DNA of 64,000 bases from Micavibrio_B sp964633355 (GCA_964633355.1 CAZWGO010000002.1:124001-188000); one strand, 5' to 3'; positions 44,234 to 52,941 are shown, counted from the stretch's first letter. Notes: generated by a model not told the origin, from the letters alone. Numbers and translations: made by a program.

Positions 44234-45037
44234 ATGTCAGACCTTAATGCGCAAATCCAACCCAGAATTATCGGCTCCTTCAACGGGATCGGCCTGAAGA
44301 CGCTGGTCAGCAAGGAGGTTGGGCGTTTCCTGAATGTCTATTTCCAGACGATTTTCGCGCCGCTGATTACGCTGGCTTTGTTCTTTACCGTCTTTTCGAT
44401 CTCTATCGGGGGAGATCGTATCGTCTTTGGCGTGCCGTATATGCAGTTTCTGGCGCCGGGGCTTTTGATGATGACAATGATTCAAAACTCATTCGCCAAT
44501 TCTTCCTCTTCTTTGATTATCGCCAAGGTACAGGGTAATATCGTCGATCTTTTGATGCCGCCTTTATCGGCAACGGAAATCCTGCTCGGCTATATTATCG
44601 GCGCGTTGATCCGCGCCTGCCTGATCGGCATTCTGGGTATCTTTATCATGGTGATGTTCCTCGATTTGCCGATGGAGCGGCCTGAGCTCGTTATTCTATA
44701 CGCGGTTTTAGGTAATATGATGATGGGGGCTCTTGGTATCGTCGGCGGGCTGTGGGCTGAGAAATTCGACCATCTGGCATCTGTGACCAATTTCATCGTC
44801 ACGCCGCTGACATTCCTCTCAGGCACTTTTTATGCGCTCACCGCTTTGCCGGAATTCTGGCAGAAAATAGCGCTGTTCAATCCGTTCTTTTATGTGATCG
44901 ATGGATTTCGCACAGGCTTTATCGGCACGCCGGAAGCCAGTATTGCCACGGGCATCACTATTCTAATTTTAAGCAATATCGTCCTGCTGGGCCTCGCCTG
45001 GTGGATGCTCAAAACTGGGTATAAAACAAAGTCGTAA
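44234..45037 (+). CDS. ABC-2 type transporter permease
   Basis: 267 residues, six hydrophobic segments, ABC-2 membrane family (YadH-like): KTLVSKEVGRFLNVYFQTIFAPLI and the late FLSGTFYALTALPEFWQ block followed by NPFFYVIDGFRTGF are typical. Such permeases work with an ATPase encoded next to them (YadG). None is present here: upstream is recX on the other strand and downstream is hslO. It may pair with a distant ATPase or with another system. Directly precedes hslO by 5 bp. Confidence 0.88.
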   Translation: MSDLNAQIQPRIIGSFNGIGLKTLVSKEVGRFLNVYFQTIFAPLITLALFFTVFSISIGGDRIVFGVPYMQFLAPGLLMMTMIQNSFANSSSSLIIAKVQGNIVDLLMPPLSATEILLGYIIGALIRACLIGILGIFIMVMFLDLPMERPELVILYAVLGNMMMGALGIVGGLWAEKFDHLASVTNFIVTPLTFLSGTFYALTALPEFWQKIALFNPFFYVIDGFRTGFIGTPEASIATGITILILSNIVLLGLAWWMLKTGYKTKS

Positions 45038-45042
45038 TTATT

Positions 45043-45999
45043 ATGTCTGAAGAATTCGAACCTACACATGCTCCCCCACAAACTGAAGAACCGGCTATCG
45101 TCGCTTTTCCTTTGCCCGATGACAGCCATATCCAGACCTTCCATCTGGAAAATGCAAATTTGCGCGGGCGGATCATTCGGATCGGCAAGGTTCTGAACGA
45201 TATTATCAAGCCGCATGAATTTCCGCCGGCTGTTGAGTCCTTGCTGGCCGAGGCGGTGACGCTTGCGCTCTTGCTCGGTTCAATGCTGAAATATGAAGGC
45301 GTTTTTATTTTGCAGGCGCAAGGGGATGGTGTTGTTAAACGTGTCATCTCTGATATGACGTCGAAAAACGAAGTGCGCGGCACGGCAGGCTTTGATGCAG
45401 AGGCTTTTGCGCAATTGCCGGTTAAGGATAGCTACACGATCAAGGAATTGATGGGCAGCGGGTATCTGGCGTTTACGGTCGATCAGGGTGAATATGCGGA
45501 GCGCTATCAGGGTATTGTCGAATTGCAAGGCGAGAGCCTTAAAAGCAGCATCCAACATTATTTTGCGCAAAGCGAGCAGATCAATACCGCCATCAATCTG
45601 GCGACCGCGCGGGATGAAAACGGCAACTGGCGGGCAGGGGCGATTATGCTTCAGCATATGCCCGAGCATGAGAAAATTCCGCAAGATGCCAAGCCGATTG
45701 CCGAGAACTGGCTTCGCGCGTCAATTCTTTTAGAGACATGTAGAGAAGACGAGCTTCTCGATCCGAAACTGTCAGACGATACGCTTCTCTTCCGCCTGTT
45801 CCATGAGGAAGGCGTGCGCGTTTTCCCTGAAGAAAAACTGACCAAAGGTTGCCGCTGCACGCCGGAAAAGTTGCAAAATATTTTAAAGACGTTATCCGAT
45901 GATGAAAGAACGGATGCTGCCGTCGATGGGAAGATCACGATGACGTGTGAATTCTGTAATCGTAATTTCGATTTTAAGCCGGAAGAGATTAGTAAATAA
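45043..45999 (+). CDS. hslO: Redox-regulated chaperone Hsp33
   Basis: 318 residues. Holdase activated by oxidation of its zinc-binding cysteines. The C-terminus has CRC (about 280) and CEFC (about 310) in the Cys-X-Cys and Cys-X-X-Cys pattern required for zinc. N-terminal core shows FHLENANLRGRIIRIGKVLN and AVTLALLLGSMLKYEGVF. Followed by a strong terminator facing the ompA-like gene. Confidence 0.93.
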   Translation: MSEEFEPTHAPPQTEEPAIVAFPLPDDSHIQTFHLENANLRGRIIRIGKVLNDIIKPHEFPPAVESLLAEAVTLALLLGSMLKYEGVFILQAQGDGVVKRVISDMTSKNEVRGTAGFDAEAFAQLPVKDSYTIKELMGSGYLAFTVDQGEYAERYQGIVELQGESLKSSIQHYFAQSEQINTAINLATARDENGNWRAGAIMLQHMPEHEKIPQDAKPIAENWLRASILLETCREDELLDPKLSDDTLLFRLFHEEGVRVFPEEKLTKGCRCTPEKLQNILKTLSDDERTDAAVDGKITMTCEFCNRNFDFKPEEISK

Positions 46000-46014
46000 T
46001 AAGCGGTAGGCAGT

Positions 46015-46050
46015 AAAAAAGGAGTTAGATTTTTCTAACTCCTTTTTTTT
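46015..46050. terminator. Bidirectional terminator
   Basis: AAAAAAGGAGTTAG-ATTTTT-CTAACTCCTTTTTTTT serves hslO on the plus strand and the OmpA-like gene on the minus strand. A larger outer pairing, GTAGGC...AAAAA with TTTTTAC..GCCTAC (about 46007-46074), also surrounds it. Confidence 0.85.
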
Positions 46051-46075
46051 AGTACTTTTTACTTTTTACGGCCTA

Positions 46076-46963
46076 CTACTTCGAGAAAGTAATCTCTGCG
46101 CGACGGTTGCCCGGCTCACGAACGCCATCTGGCGTTGGAACCATCGGTGCGCTTTCGCCCATCGATTCAACGCGGAGCAAGCGGGCATTGATACCACGAG
46201 CTTCCAAGGCTTCACGAACTGCGTTTGCACGCTTCAGGCCAAGACGCTGGTTGTATTTCTCGCTACCTGATTTATCGGCGTGACCGACGATATTGACGGA
46301 AGAAAGATTTTGTTTTGCTGCTTCGGCGGCAATCGCTTCGACAACGCTTTGGCCGGAGGCATCGATTGTCGATTTATCGAAGTCGAAGAAGACGAGATAT
46401 TTCGCATCTTCAACAGAGAGCGGACCTGAAGGAGCGGCAGCGCCAATCGGCGGCATGACAGTTTCAGGCGGAACGGCAGGAACGCCGCCCAGCTTGTTCA
46501 AAGCATCCATGAATTGGTTTTTACAAGGAATGTTTGTTGCACTCCAATCAGCTTCCTGACGCTCGATCCAGCAATCGAAACGCGCTTGCGCAACGGCTGC
46601 GATTTGCGGTTGTTGCTCGCGACCGCCGCGATCAAGCGCTGCGATCAGTCCCGCGCGGGCAGGGGCCAGTTCGTCGATATGATTAGGCTTTAAATTCCAG
46701 TCGGAAATCGGCTCAGGCAATACAACTTCGCCAGCCGCAGCGGCCAGACCTTTACGCGCAAAATGAAGCGCATCGGCGTAATCCATCTTGTTGTTTTGAA
46801 GATCGTTGGAAAAATTACGGTATTCCGACGTCAGGGATTGAGTGAACGGAGAGCCGACGGCCTGCGCTTCATTCAATGCGCCGACTTCGGATTTACTTTT
46901 AAATCCACAGGCAGAGAGCGAAAGCGCCACCGCTACCATCATGAGACCACGAACCATTTTCAT
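46076..46963 (-). CDS. OmpA-family lipoprotein (Pal-like)
   Basis: 295 residues. Signal peptide with lipobox LSLSAC (Cys about 19), so it is a lipoprotein processed through Lgt. The C-terminal OmpA domain (about 185-295) contains NIVGHADKSGSEKYNQRLG and RANAVREALEARGIN, the peptidoglycan-binding fold, with the usual Asp and Arg residues. The middle part (about 30-160) is Ala/Glu-rich and unassigned. It links the outer membrane to the wall. Longer than Pal and lacks Tol neighbours, so it is not clearly Pal. Confidence 0.88.
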   Translation of the reverse strand: MKMVRGLMMVAVALSLSACGFKSKSEVGALNEAQAVGSPFTQSLTSEYRNFSNDLQNNKMDYADALHFARKGLAAAAGEVVLPEPISDWNLKPNHIDELAPARAGLIAALDRGGREQQPQIAAVAQARFDCWIERQEADWSATNIPCKNQFMDALNKLGGVPAVPPETVMPPIGAAAPSGPLSVEDAKYLVFFDFDKSTIDASGQSVVEAIAAEAAKQNLSSVNIVGHADKSGSEKYNQRLGLKRANAVREALEARGINARLLRVESMGESAPMVPTPDGVREPGNRRAEITFSK

Positions 46964-47035
46964 CGAGAACCGCTCCTAATTATTGTTTTCTTCGAAATAT
47001 ATACAGATCAAAGGGTTATAATGCAGAGATAAATT

Positions 47036-47054
47036 TTGTAAAGTAAGTTTACAA
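47036..47054. promoter_or_regulatory. Perfect dyad TTGTAAA-GTAAG-TTTACAA
   Basis: A 7-bp perfect inverted repeat in the 159-bp region between the OmpA-like gene (minus) and the methyltransferase (plus). It may be an operator for one or both; the bound protein is unknown. Confidence 0.4.
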
Positions 47055-47122
47055 GGGGGCGGCGCAAACTATGCACATTGTTGCTCATAATTCAGGCGCT
47101 TGACCGCTAAAAGGATCTGACG

Positions 47123-47668
47123 ATGACAATAATCGAAACGATCTCCGGCTTGGTCATTATTTTATTCCTGATCATGGCTTTCATTTCCATGGGGTACGAA
47201 AAGACGGCGCGTATATCCCCGACACCGACATTGCCATGGGTCAGGAAGGCTATCCTTTCAGTCCTAAAAGGGCAAATGGATGTGAAAGAATCCTATAAAT
47301 TTGCTGAGTTAGGCTGCGGATGGGGTGGAATTAACCTGGTTTTGGCCAAAAATTTCCCCAAATCGAGCGTTGTTGGCTATGAAATATCTCCGTTTCCATG
47401 GTTTTTCTCGAAAATTCGCGGTTTTTTGAGACCGAAACAGATAAAAATAATCAATAAGAGCTTTTTTAATGCAGATTTAAGCGAGTTTGATGCCGTTATT
47501 TGCTATTTATCGCCTTGGCATATGGAGCAGCTCAAGCCGCAATTGCTCGGATTAAGGGCAGGAAGCCTTGTTATATCCAATGCTTTCGCGATTCCGGACT
47601 GGGAACCGGTCCAAATTCTGCATACGGATGTATTCATGAAGATTCCGGTTTATGTCTACCGGATGTAG
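47123..47668 (+). CDS. Membrane-anchored SAM-dependent methyltransferase
   Basis: 181 residues. An N-terminal hydrophobic segment (about 6-26, IETISGLVIILFLIMAFISM) precedes a Rossmann methyltransferase core with KFAELGCGWGGINLVLAKNFP as motif I and SSVVGYEISPFPWFF as motif II. The end ILHTDVFMKIPVYVYRM matches the 'methyltransferase FkbM/class I' type with loss of the C-terminal helices. Substrate unknown; an envelope lipid or quinone is possible from the anchor. Confidence 0.8.
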   Translation: MTIIETISGLVIILFLIMAFISMGYEKTARISPTPTLPWVRKAILSVLKGQMDVKESYKFAELGCGWGGINLVLAKNFPKSSVVGYEISPFPWFFSKIRGFLRPKQIKIINKSFFNADLSEFDAVICYLSPWHMEQLKPQLLGLRAGSLVISNAFAIPDWEPVQILHTDVFMKIPVYVYRM

Positions 47669-47825
47669 AATTTCAGGGAATTTCACTATGACCTGTATCG
47701 AATATTTGCGTTGGACGTGAAATTTGTGTATAAATATTAACAATTCATTAAATAAGGGGTGTGTCGGACAAACGGCACTGTGTAAAAAAGCACATTAAAT
47801 TTAACAACTCTCTGGGGTTTTTGAG

Positions 47826-48434
47826 ATGGCACTTTCAAAATTGGCACTTGCTGCAACAACTCTTGCTGCTGCTTTTTCGGCAACTCAAACTAATGCAATG
47901 GAAATGAAGTGTGGTTATACGCCTTCAGAAATATCTAAAGCCATGCAGGCTGAATCTCAAAAACCTTTGTTGACGGCAGATAGACGAGCTGTCGGAATGA
48001 AGCCCGCGCAAATGTTTACATCAAACAGTGAGGGTGATGGATATCTTGTCGAAGGAAATCGCCCTTCGGCTGAAGCTTCAACTAGTTTTTGTACAGTAAT
48101 GAAGATTAGCGGTATTAGGTTGTATGATGCTAGAAAGCCTACAATTGCAGCATCCGCTTTTAGAGGCGGAAAACTTGATCAAGCACTTAAAGCTGGAGAG
48201 AAAAACGGCGAAAGAGTTTATCTTCAAGGAAACCTTCATAATGAATATGGTCAAGCAACTAATACGATTATTACTGTTGGTGGAAACTATGAGCAAGCCG
48301 AAGGGCTTCTATTATTCTCTGGTAATAGGCCTGAGGTAACTATTAAAGCTGGATTTACTGACCTGAAATATTCGAAAGAAGCATTGGCAATTTTGAATAA
48401 GCCAGTTCAAACAGCTGCATTGTCTCCTGATTAA
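47826..48434 (+). CDS. Exported protein of unknown function (202 aa)
   Basis: Signal-like N-terminus (ALSKLALAATTLAAAFSATQTNA) then CGYTPSEISKAMQAESQKP. Two cysteines (MKCGYTP, TSFCTVMK). No family recognised. GGGG precedes ATG. Codon use is slightly more AT-rich than the neighbours. Converges, 11 bp apart, with the next unassigned gene. Confidence 0.6.
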   Translation: MALSKLALAATTLAAAFSATQTNAMEMKCGYTPSEISKAMQAESQKPLLTADRRAVGMKPAQMFTSNSEGDGYLVEGNRPSAEASTSFCTVMKISGIRLYDARKPTIAASAFRGGKLDQALKAGEKNGERVYLQGNLHNEYGQATNTIITVGGNYEQAEGLLLFSGNRPEVTIKAGFTDLKYSKEALAILNKPVQTAALSPD

Positions 48435-48445
48435 AGAGACTTATT

Positions 48446-49441
48446 TTATCCAAATGAAATGCCCATACTCTCTGTGGGTTTTGATTTCGGAACATCATTT
48501 TGAGCAATCTCATTAAGAATCTTAGCTTCAGGAGGCGTAGCGACTGCGGATGCCTTTTCATTAAATGAAGGTGTTATTACACCTTCTGCTTCCTTAGAGT
48601 ACGAAGTGGGAGTGACTATTTTAGTCTCAGCAGTATTTTTAGTTTCAGTTTGTTTTTGTAAATCGATTCCGTAGTTTGCCCCATTTTGACCCAATGGGAT
48701 CATCACTTTACCATCAGCAGTTGTTGGATAAGTCTGAACGTATTTCTCTTCTTCTTGCGTTAATTCCTCAAGCTCTTTTTTTCTTAAAAGCTGCATATAC
48801 CTTTCGTAATCTGTAACTGCCTTTTTAGCATCTTCATCATTCGCCCCGGTTTTCTTTTTGAACGCATCGACGAATTTTTGTTTTCCTTCTTTCGTGCCGA
48901 GAAGTTCCAAGACAGCATCGATTTCTTTACCTGTCATTTTAACGCCGTTACCGACATCAATAGATTTTTCTCTCCATTCCTCCAGCTTTTTCTGCTCGCG
49001 CTCGTGGGCTTCCATGCGGTTTTCAAACCACTCTGCCGCTTCTTTCTGATTTTCTTCTACTTCTTCTTTCTTGCTTTTGCGGCCTAAAGAGCCGCCCATA
49101 CCTTTTGAGAAGTCGCCGTCCGGTGTTTGCTGCAATCGGTTGGCCTGCGCTTCTACGGCATCCCTGATCCACTGCGGAATCTTATCCGAAGTAATATTGC
49201 CGTAAAAAGCTTCGATCATAAGCGCCGACGCACCTCCGGCGGCCTCGTAAGCCTTCATGGCTTCTTCTTCATCCGTATTGAGCTCGGGGACGTCAAGTTG
49301 ATAACCGGCGACGACTTTTAAATCAGGGGAAGAGGGGCGTGTCGTCTCCGCGCTATTTTTGCCCACGATGTCTGGAGACGATTTTTCATCCGTCTCGGCT
49401 TGGGCATTCAATGGTATGGCGTTTAGATCAGATAGCGACAC
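48446..49441 (-). CDS. Disordered/coiled-coil protein of unknown function (331 aa)
   Basis: No signal peptide or membrane segment. Contains a Glu/Lys-rich helical stretch (about 130-165, EENQKEAAEWFENRMEAHER), a compact piece with DVGNGVKMTGKEIDAVLELLG and KKAVTDYERYMQLLRKKELE, and long Thr/Ser/Pro-rich flanks. The organisation, with disordered ends around helical modules, resembles secreted effectors or structural proteins, but no family is recognised. Upstream is the 690-bp non-coding region. Confidence 0.55.
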   Translation of the reverse strand: MSLSDLNAIPLNAQAETDEKSSPDIVGKNSAETTRPSSPDLKVVAGYQLDVPELNTDEEEAMKAYEAAGGASALMIEAFYGNITSDKIPQWIRDAVEAQANRLQQTPDGDFSKGMGGSLGRKSKKEEVEENQKEAAEWFENRMEAHEREQKKLEEWREKSIDVGNGVKMTGKEIDAVLELLGTKEGKQKFVDAFKKKTGANDEDAKKAVTDYERYMQLLRKKELEELTQEEEKYVQTYPTTADGKVMIPLGQNGANYGIDLQKQTETKNTAETKIVTPTSYSKEAEGVITPSFNEKASAVATPPEAKILNEIAQNDVPKSKPTESMGISFG

Positions 49442-49619
49442 GATAGCTTCCTCTAAGAATCATCTCCCTAGAGTAGCCGAAAGGCGTAAATAATTGGTTA
49501 TGGAAAATATATTGCATTTTATTTAAATGCTGTGGAATTTTAATACAGCATTAGGCTTTTGGCCATAAGTCATTGCAATGCAATATATAATCTACCTATT
49601 ACTATTGTAAGCGAGATAG

Positions 49620-49647
49620 TTGATAGATTGCAAGTGTAAAATAATTT
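49620..49647 (+). promoter_or_regulatory. Candidate promoter of the structured RNA
   Basis: TTGATA (49620-49625), 16-bp spacer, TAATTT (49642-49647), placing a start near 49654, just before the structured segment. Confidence 0.3.
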
Positions 49648-49654
49648 TGAAATT

Positions 49655-49765
49655 CGATTGAAATCGCGTCATGCTCCATACGTTAGGCTTTATCTTGAAA
49701 AGCCATGCCGTCTTTCGGCCATCCCCAAGGAGCATCCGGCGGGGACCTTTCGACTAAACCCCCTT
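49655..49765 (+). ncRNA. Candidate structured RNA with three-way junction
   Basis: Outer stem ATGCTCC (49671-49677) with GGAGCAT (49729-49735); hairpin 1 GGCTTT (49686-49691) with AAAGCC (49699-49704); hairpin 2 GCCG (49707-49710) with CGGC (49716-49719). CCCC (49723-49726) in the junction can pair with GGGG (49741-49744), a possible pseudoknot, or GGGG can pair with CCCCC (49759-49763). This alternative pairing is riboswitch-like. The nearest downstream gene starts 370 bp away, so a free small RNA is equally possible. No known class is recognised. Confidence 0.35.
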
Positions 49766-49818
49766 TAAAAGTGACGAGCAAACTTAGAGACTCCTTTTAA
49801 GTCATTGAAATATTACTC

Positions 49819-49881
49819 TTTGTCATTGTGAGGAAAGCCGACCCCATTTAAAGAATGCGACGTTCAAAGTAGTCAGGATGA
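49819..49881. repeat. Degenerate palindromic repeat
   Basis: TTTGTCATTGTGAGGAAAGCC and the later AGTCAGGATGACG look like decayed ends of the GTCATTGCGAG-type repeats seen elsewhere in the window. Confidence 0.3.
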
Positions 49882-50132
49882 CGTTCAAACTAATAAAGGT
49901 TCAAAATAAAAAAACTACGAACGAAGTAGGAGCCTATAGCTATCCCCATGATCTAGTTGCATAACTGGTATATTAGTTTCTTATTTTCTTGACTTTATGA
50001 GTGCAGTGAACAATATTCGCCCCACCTCGCAGCCATGCTTTTCATAAACGGCGGAAAACATCAGCGGGTTCTTCATTCGCAACGCAATGAAAAAACAAGA
50101 AAAACAATAACCTCAAAAGGAGAGAACACAGC

Positions 50133-50711
50133 ATGCAGAAACCCCTTGCAGGCATGAAAGCGGCCATCCTCGTCGCCAACGGATTCAACGAAAACGAAAT
50201 GACTATGTTCCAGCGCGGCATGATGGAAGCCGGCGCTTATCCAAAAATTATCAGCGTTGAAAACGGCCTTGCAAACGGTTGGCAAGGTAACGGCTGGGGT
50301 CACTATTTCGCGGTCGATTGCCAGCTTTCCGACGCTCTGGCGGCGGATTTCGACATATTGATTATCCCGGGCGGTCAGCGCTCTCTCGATAAATTGAAAC
50401 TCACCGCGCATACACGCCGTTTTATCGGCGGTTTCATGGCGGCGCATAAGCCGATCATGTCGACTGGCGATGCCGTAAACCTTCTGTCGATGACCGGTCT
50501 GGTGAGCGGCTATCTGGTTACAGGTCCTGAGGCCTGTAAAGAAATTGCGACAGCAGCAGGCGCGGCATGGTCCGAAAATTCGCCGGTCATTTCCGAAAGC
50601 CTGATCACAGCGCAAACAACACCGGAAAACCTCAAAGAACTGGTTGAAACATTGATCAACTTCAAGCTATCCCTGATGGCTGAAGAAGAGCAGATGGAAC
50701 AGGCTGCTTAA
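50133..50711 (+). CDS. DJ-1/PfpI-like protein lacking the nucleophile cysteine
   Basis: 192 residues with the class I glutamine-amidotransferase-like fold: KAAILVANGFNENEMTMFQ at the start (keeps the acidic residue), DILIIPGGQRSLDKL, and the elbow region PIMSTGDAVNLLSMTGLVSG. Active family members have AICHGP at the elbow; here Cys-His is Gly-Asp. So a peptidase or glyoxalase reaction through this cysteine is unlikely. It lies just upstream of prfB with a palindromic repeat between them. AGGAGA precedes ATG. Confidence 0.82.
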   Translation: MQKPLAGMKAAILVANGFNENEMTMFQRGMMEAGAYPKIISVENGLANGWQGNGWGHYFAVDCQLSDALAADFDILIIPGGQRSLDKLKLTAHTRRFIGGFMAAHKPIMSTGDAVNLLSMTGLVSGYLVTGPEACKEIATAAGAAWSENSPVISESLITAQTTPENLKELVETLINFKLSLMAEEEQMEQAA

Positions 50712-50720
50712 TAGATTGTT

Positions 50721-50772
50721 GTCATTCCCGCGCAGGCGGGAATCCATGGACCCCCGCCTGCGCGGGGGTGAC
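50721..50772. repeat. Palindromic repeat between the DJ-1-like gene and prfB
   Basis: Two hairpins in tandem: the first pairs TTCCCGC with GCGGGAA, the second pairs CCCCCGC with GCGGGGG around CTGC. The ends GTCA and TGAC are also inverted. It is a well-preserved copy of the GC-rich intergenic class, one copy of which interrupts the gene at 28311. It lies 18 bp before the prfB start. Confidence 0.75.
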
Positions 50773-50790
50773 GTTTTCAAAGGATAAATT

Positions 50791-51910
50791 ATGAGAGCCG
50801 AGTTAGAATCCGTCGTCAAAGAAATCGAATATGCTATCGGCCTCTTACGGAGGCATCTTTGACTGGGAAAATTCCCTTCTGCGCCTTGAAGAACTAAACG
50901 CTCTTTCCGAAGATCCCAATCTCTGGAACAATCCTGAAAAAGCCCAAGGGCTGATGCGCGAGAAAAACAAGCTCGAGCAAAATATCGCTTCCGTCCGCAA
51001 AGTTGAAAATGAATTATCCGACGCGCTCGGTTTGATCGAGCTGGGCGAAGCAGAAAACGAACCCGACATCGTCAAGGAAGCCGAAAGCTCTTTGGCCGCC
51101 TTGCAAAAAGAAGCGGCGAAGATGCAGTTGCAATCTCTGTTATCCGGCGAAGCCGATGGCAAGGATGCATTTTTGGAAGTCAATTCCGGCGCAGGCGGTA
51201 CGGAAGCCGCCGACTGGGCAGGCATTATCCTGCGTATGTATAGCCGCTGGGCCGACCAGCATGGATATAAGGTCGAAGTTCTCGACCGTCATGACGGCGA
51301 AGAGGCGGGGATCAAATCGGCCACGCTTCAGATTAGCGGTCATCAGGCTTATGGCTGGCTTAAAAGCGAATCCGGCGTTCACCGTTTGGTGCGGATTTCA
51401 CCCTTCGATTCCAACGCCCGCCGTCATACAAGCTTTGCTTCCGTTACCGTGACGCCCGTCATCGATGAAACGATCAATATCGAAATTCTGGATAAGGATT
51501 TAAAAGTCGATACCTATCGCGCAAGCGGAGCAGGCGGCCAGCACGTTAACCGGACCGATTCCGCCGTCCGCATTACGCATATTCCGACCAATATTATCGT
51601 CGCTTGTCAGAATGACCGTTCGCAGCATAAAAACCGCGCGGCGGCGATGAACATGCTGCGTGCAAAGCTCTATGATCTCGAAATGAGAAAACGCGAAGCG
51701 GTCAGCAACAGCCAATATGATAGCAAAAGCGATATCGGCTGGGGACACCAGATACGTTCCTATGTCCTTCAGCCATATCAGATGATAAAAGACTTACGGA
51801 CGGGTGTTGAACGTACGGACTCCGATAAAGTTCTGGATGGCGATCTCGACGATTTCCTCCATGCATCGCTGGCGCAGAAAGTCGCCGGAGATATTTCAGA
51901 TATCGATTAA
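50791..51910 (+). CDS. prfB: Peptide chain release factor 2 (programmed +1 frameshift)
   Basis: Recognises UGA and UAA stop codons. Translation starts at ATG 50791 (AAAGGA upstream), reaches an in-frame TGA after 23 codons, and continues in the +1 frame from GAC at 50861 to give 372 residues. The shift site is CTT TGA C with GGAGG three bases before CTT, like E. coli prfB. The stop-recognition tripeptide SPF (203-205) and the GGQ motif (about 248-250) are present. The frameshift autoregulates RF2 level, so the gene is intact. Confidence 0.96.
50850..50863 (+). promoter_or_regulatory. prfB programmed +1 frameshift site
   Basis: GGAGG-CAT-CTT-TGA-C. The Shine-Dalgarno-like GGAGG three bases before the CTT slippery codon, the UGA stop in the A site and the following C match the classic RF2 recoding signal. 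Confidence 0.92.
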
Positions 51911-51921
51911 GGAATAATAAA

Positions 51922-52941
51922 ATGAAAAAGATTTTTGCAACGCTTGCGCTACTGCTTATTCCAGTTTCCGCACAGGCCGGTTTCAGTCTGAAAGACATTA
52001 CCGGCAAGGTAACTTCCGACCAGCCTGCAGTTTCTCCTTCTGCACCTGCGCCTGTTTCCAAGGCTCCGCGCCGCGTTAAGCCGATGACCAAGCCGTCGCT
52101 TCAAATCATGAACGAGCGTTATGTGCCGGATGATGTCAAAGCCAAATATAAAATGGGCGATGACTATTTTGAGATGACGGAGAAGAAACAGCCAGCGCCG
52201 ATTGTCGTGACAAAGAAGAAAGCTTTGGAAATCATTGACGGTCCGCCGCCTTCTTCTATGGCAAAAAAAGATATCGAGATATCGTCCCTTCCGGAACCTG
52301 TACCTCTGGCCAGCAAGCCTGCCTTGGTCGTCGAAGGGAAACCTGTGCCGCCGGCAGCGCCGGTTATGGCAGTGCCAGCAGAGCGCATCGATACTTGGCG
52401 CGCGCGTCAGGGCGAGCTTTTGAAAGACGTTCTGGCGAGATGGGCGGATCGTGAACAAACCGAATTCATCTGGACGGCGGCTGAATCGCCGAAAGTCTCC
52501 AAGGAATTTTCCTATATCGGTAAATTCGACGGAGCCGTCGCGGGTCTGATGGCGCAGGATTCCGGCACTCTAAAGTCCAAATTCACAGATGATATGCACG
52601 ATATGAATACGCCAGTAGTATTGGCCGACGATATGCGCATGGAAGCGCCGCGGCCTGAAGTTCAACCGGACGCTACCAAACCGTGGTTCGGGACGAGCGG
52701 AGCGTCTTTGCAGGCGGTTTTGCATGCTTGGGCCGAGAGCGAAGGGGCTACGCTAGTATGGCAAAGCAGCGATAATTTCGCCCTGCCGCAAACGTATAGC
52801 GATAAGAGCAGTTTCGAGGATGCCGTGGGCCAGATTCTTTCCCAATACGACTCTAAAAGCGTTCGTCCGGTCGGTCAGCTCTATAAAAACCCGATTTCAG
52901 GCGAAAAAGTTCTGGTTATAAGGACTGATAACGCCGGATAA
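51922..52941 (+). CDS. Exported protein with two TcpQ-like domains
   Basis: 339 residues. Signal peptide (KIFATLALLLIPVSAQA), a Pro/Lys-rich segment (about 30-150), and two related C-terminal modules: TWRARQGELLKDVLARWADRE (about 157-225) and PWFGTSGASLQAVLHAWAES (about 254-335). Each matches the TcpQ/PilN-type domain (toxin coregulated pilus Q, C-terminal), with a Leu-X-X-Val-Leu-X-X-Trp-Ala core. Such domains are found in secretion or pilus outer-membrane parts. It lies 12 bp after prfB and 100 bp before the coiled-coil protein gene. Confidence 0.75.
   Translation: MKKIFATLALLLIPVSAQAGFSLKDITGKVTSDQPAVSPSAPAPVSKAPRRVKPMTKPSLQIMNERYVPDDVKAKYKMGDDYFEMTEKKQPAPIVVTKKKALEIIDGPPPSSMAKKDIEISSLPEPVPLASKPALVVEGKPVPPAAPVMAVPAERIDTWRARQGELLKDVLARWADREQTEFIWTAAESPKVSKEFSYIGKFDGAVAGLMAQDSGTLKSKFTDDMHDMNTPVVLADDMRMEAPRPEVQPDATKPWFGTSGASLQAVLHAWAESEGATLVWQSSDNFALPQTYSDKSSFEDAVGQILSQYDSKSVRPVGQLYKNPISGEKVLVIRTDNAG

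Larger units (their letters stand above)
49442..50132. other. Long intergenic region (691 bp)
   Basis: The only gene-free stretch over 300 bp. It holds a candidate promoter (49620-49647) and structured RNA (about 49655-49765), a degenerate palindromic repeat (about 49819-49881), a small hairpin CTAC-GAACGAA-GTAG (about 49915-49929), and AT-rich sequence to both sides. The AGGAGA ribosome site of the DJ-1-like gene lies at its right end. No tRNA or clear ORF is seen. Confidence 0.6.

Noticed and set aside
50791..50862. prfB in-frame stop as a pseudogene
   Set aside because: The TGA is the programmed frameshift stop.
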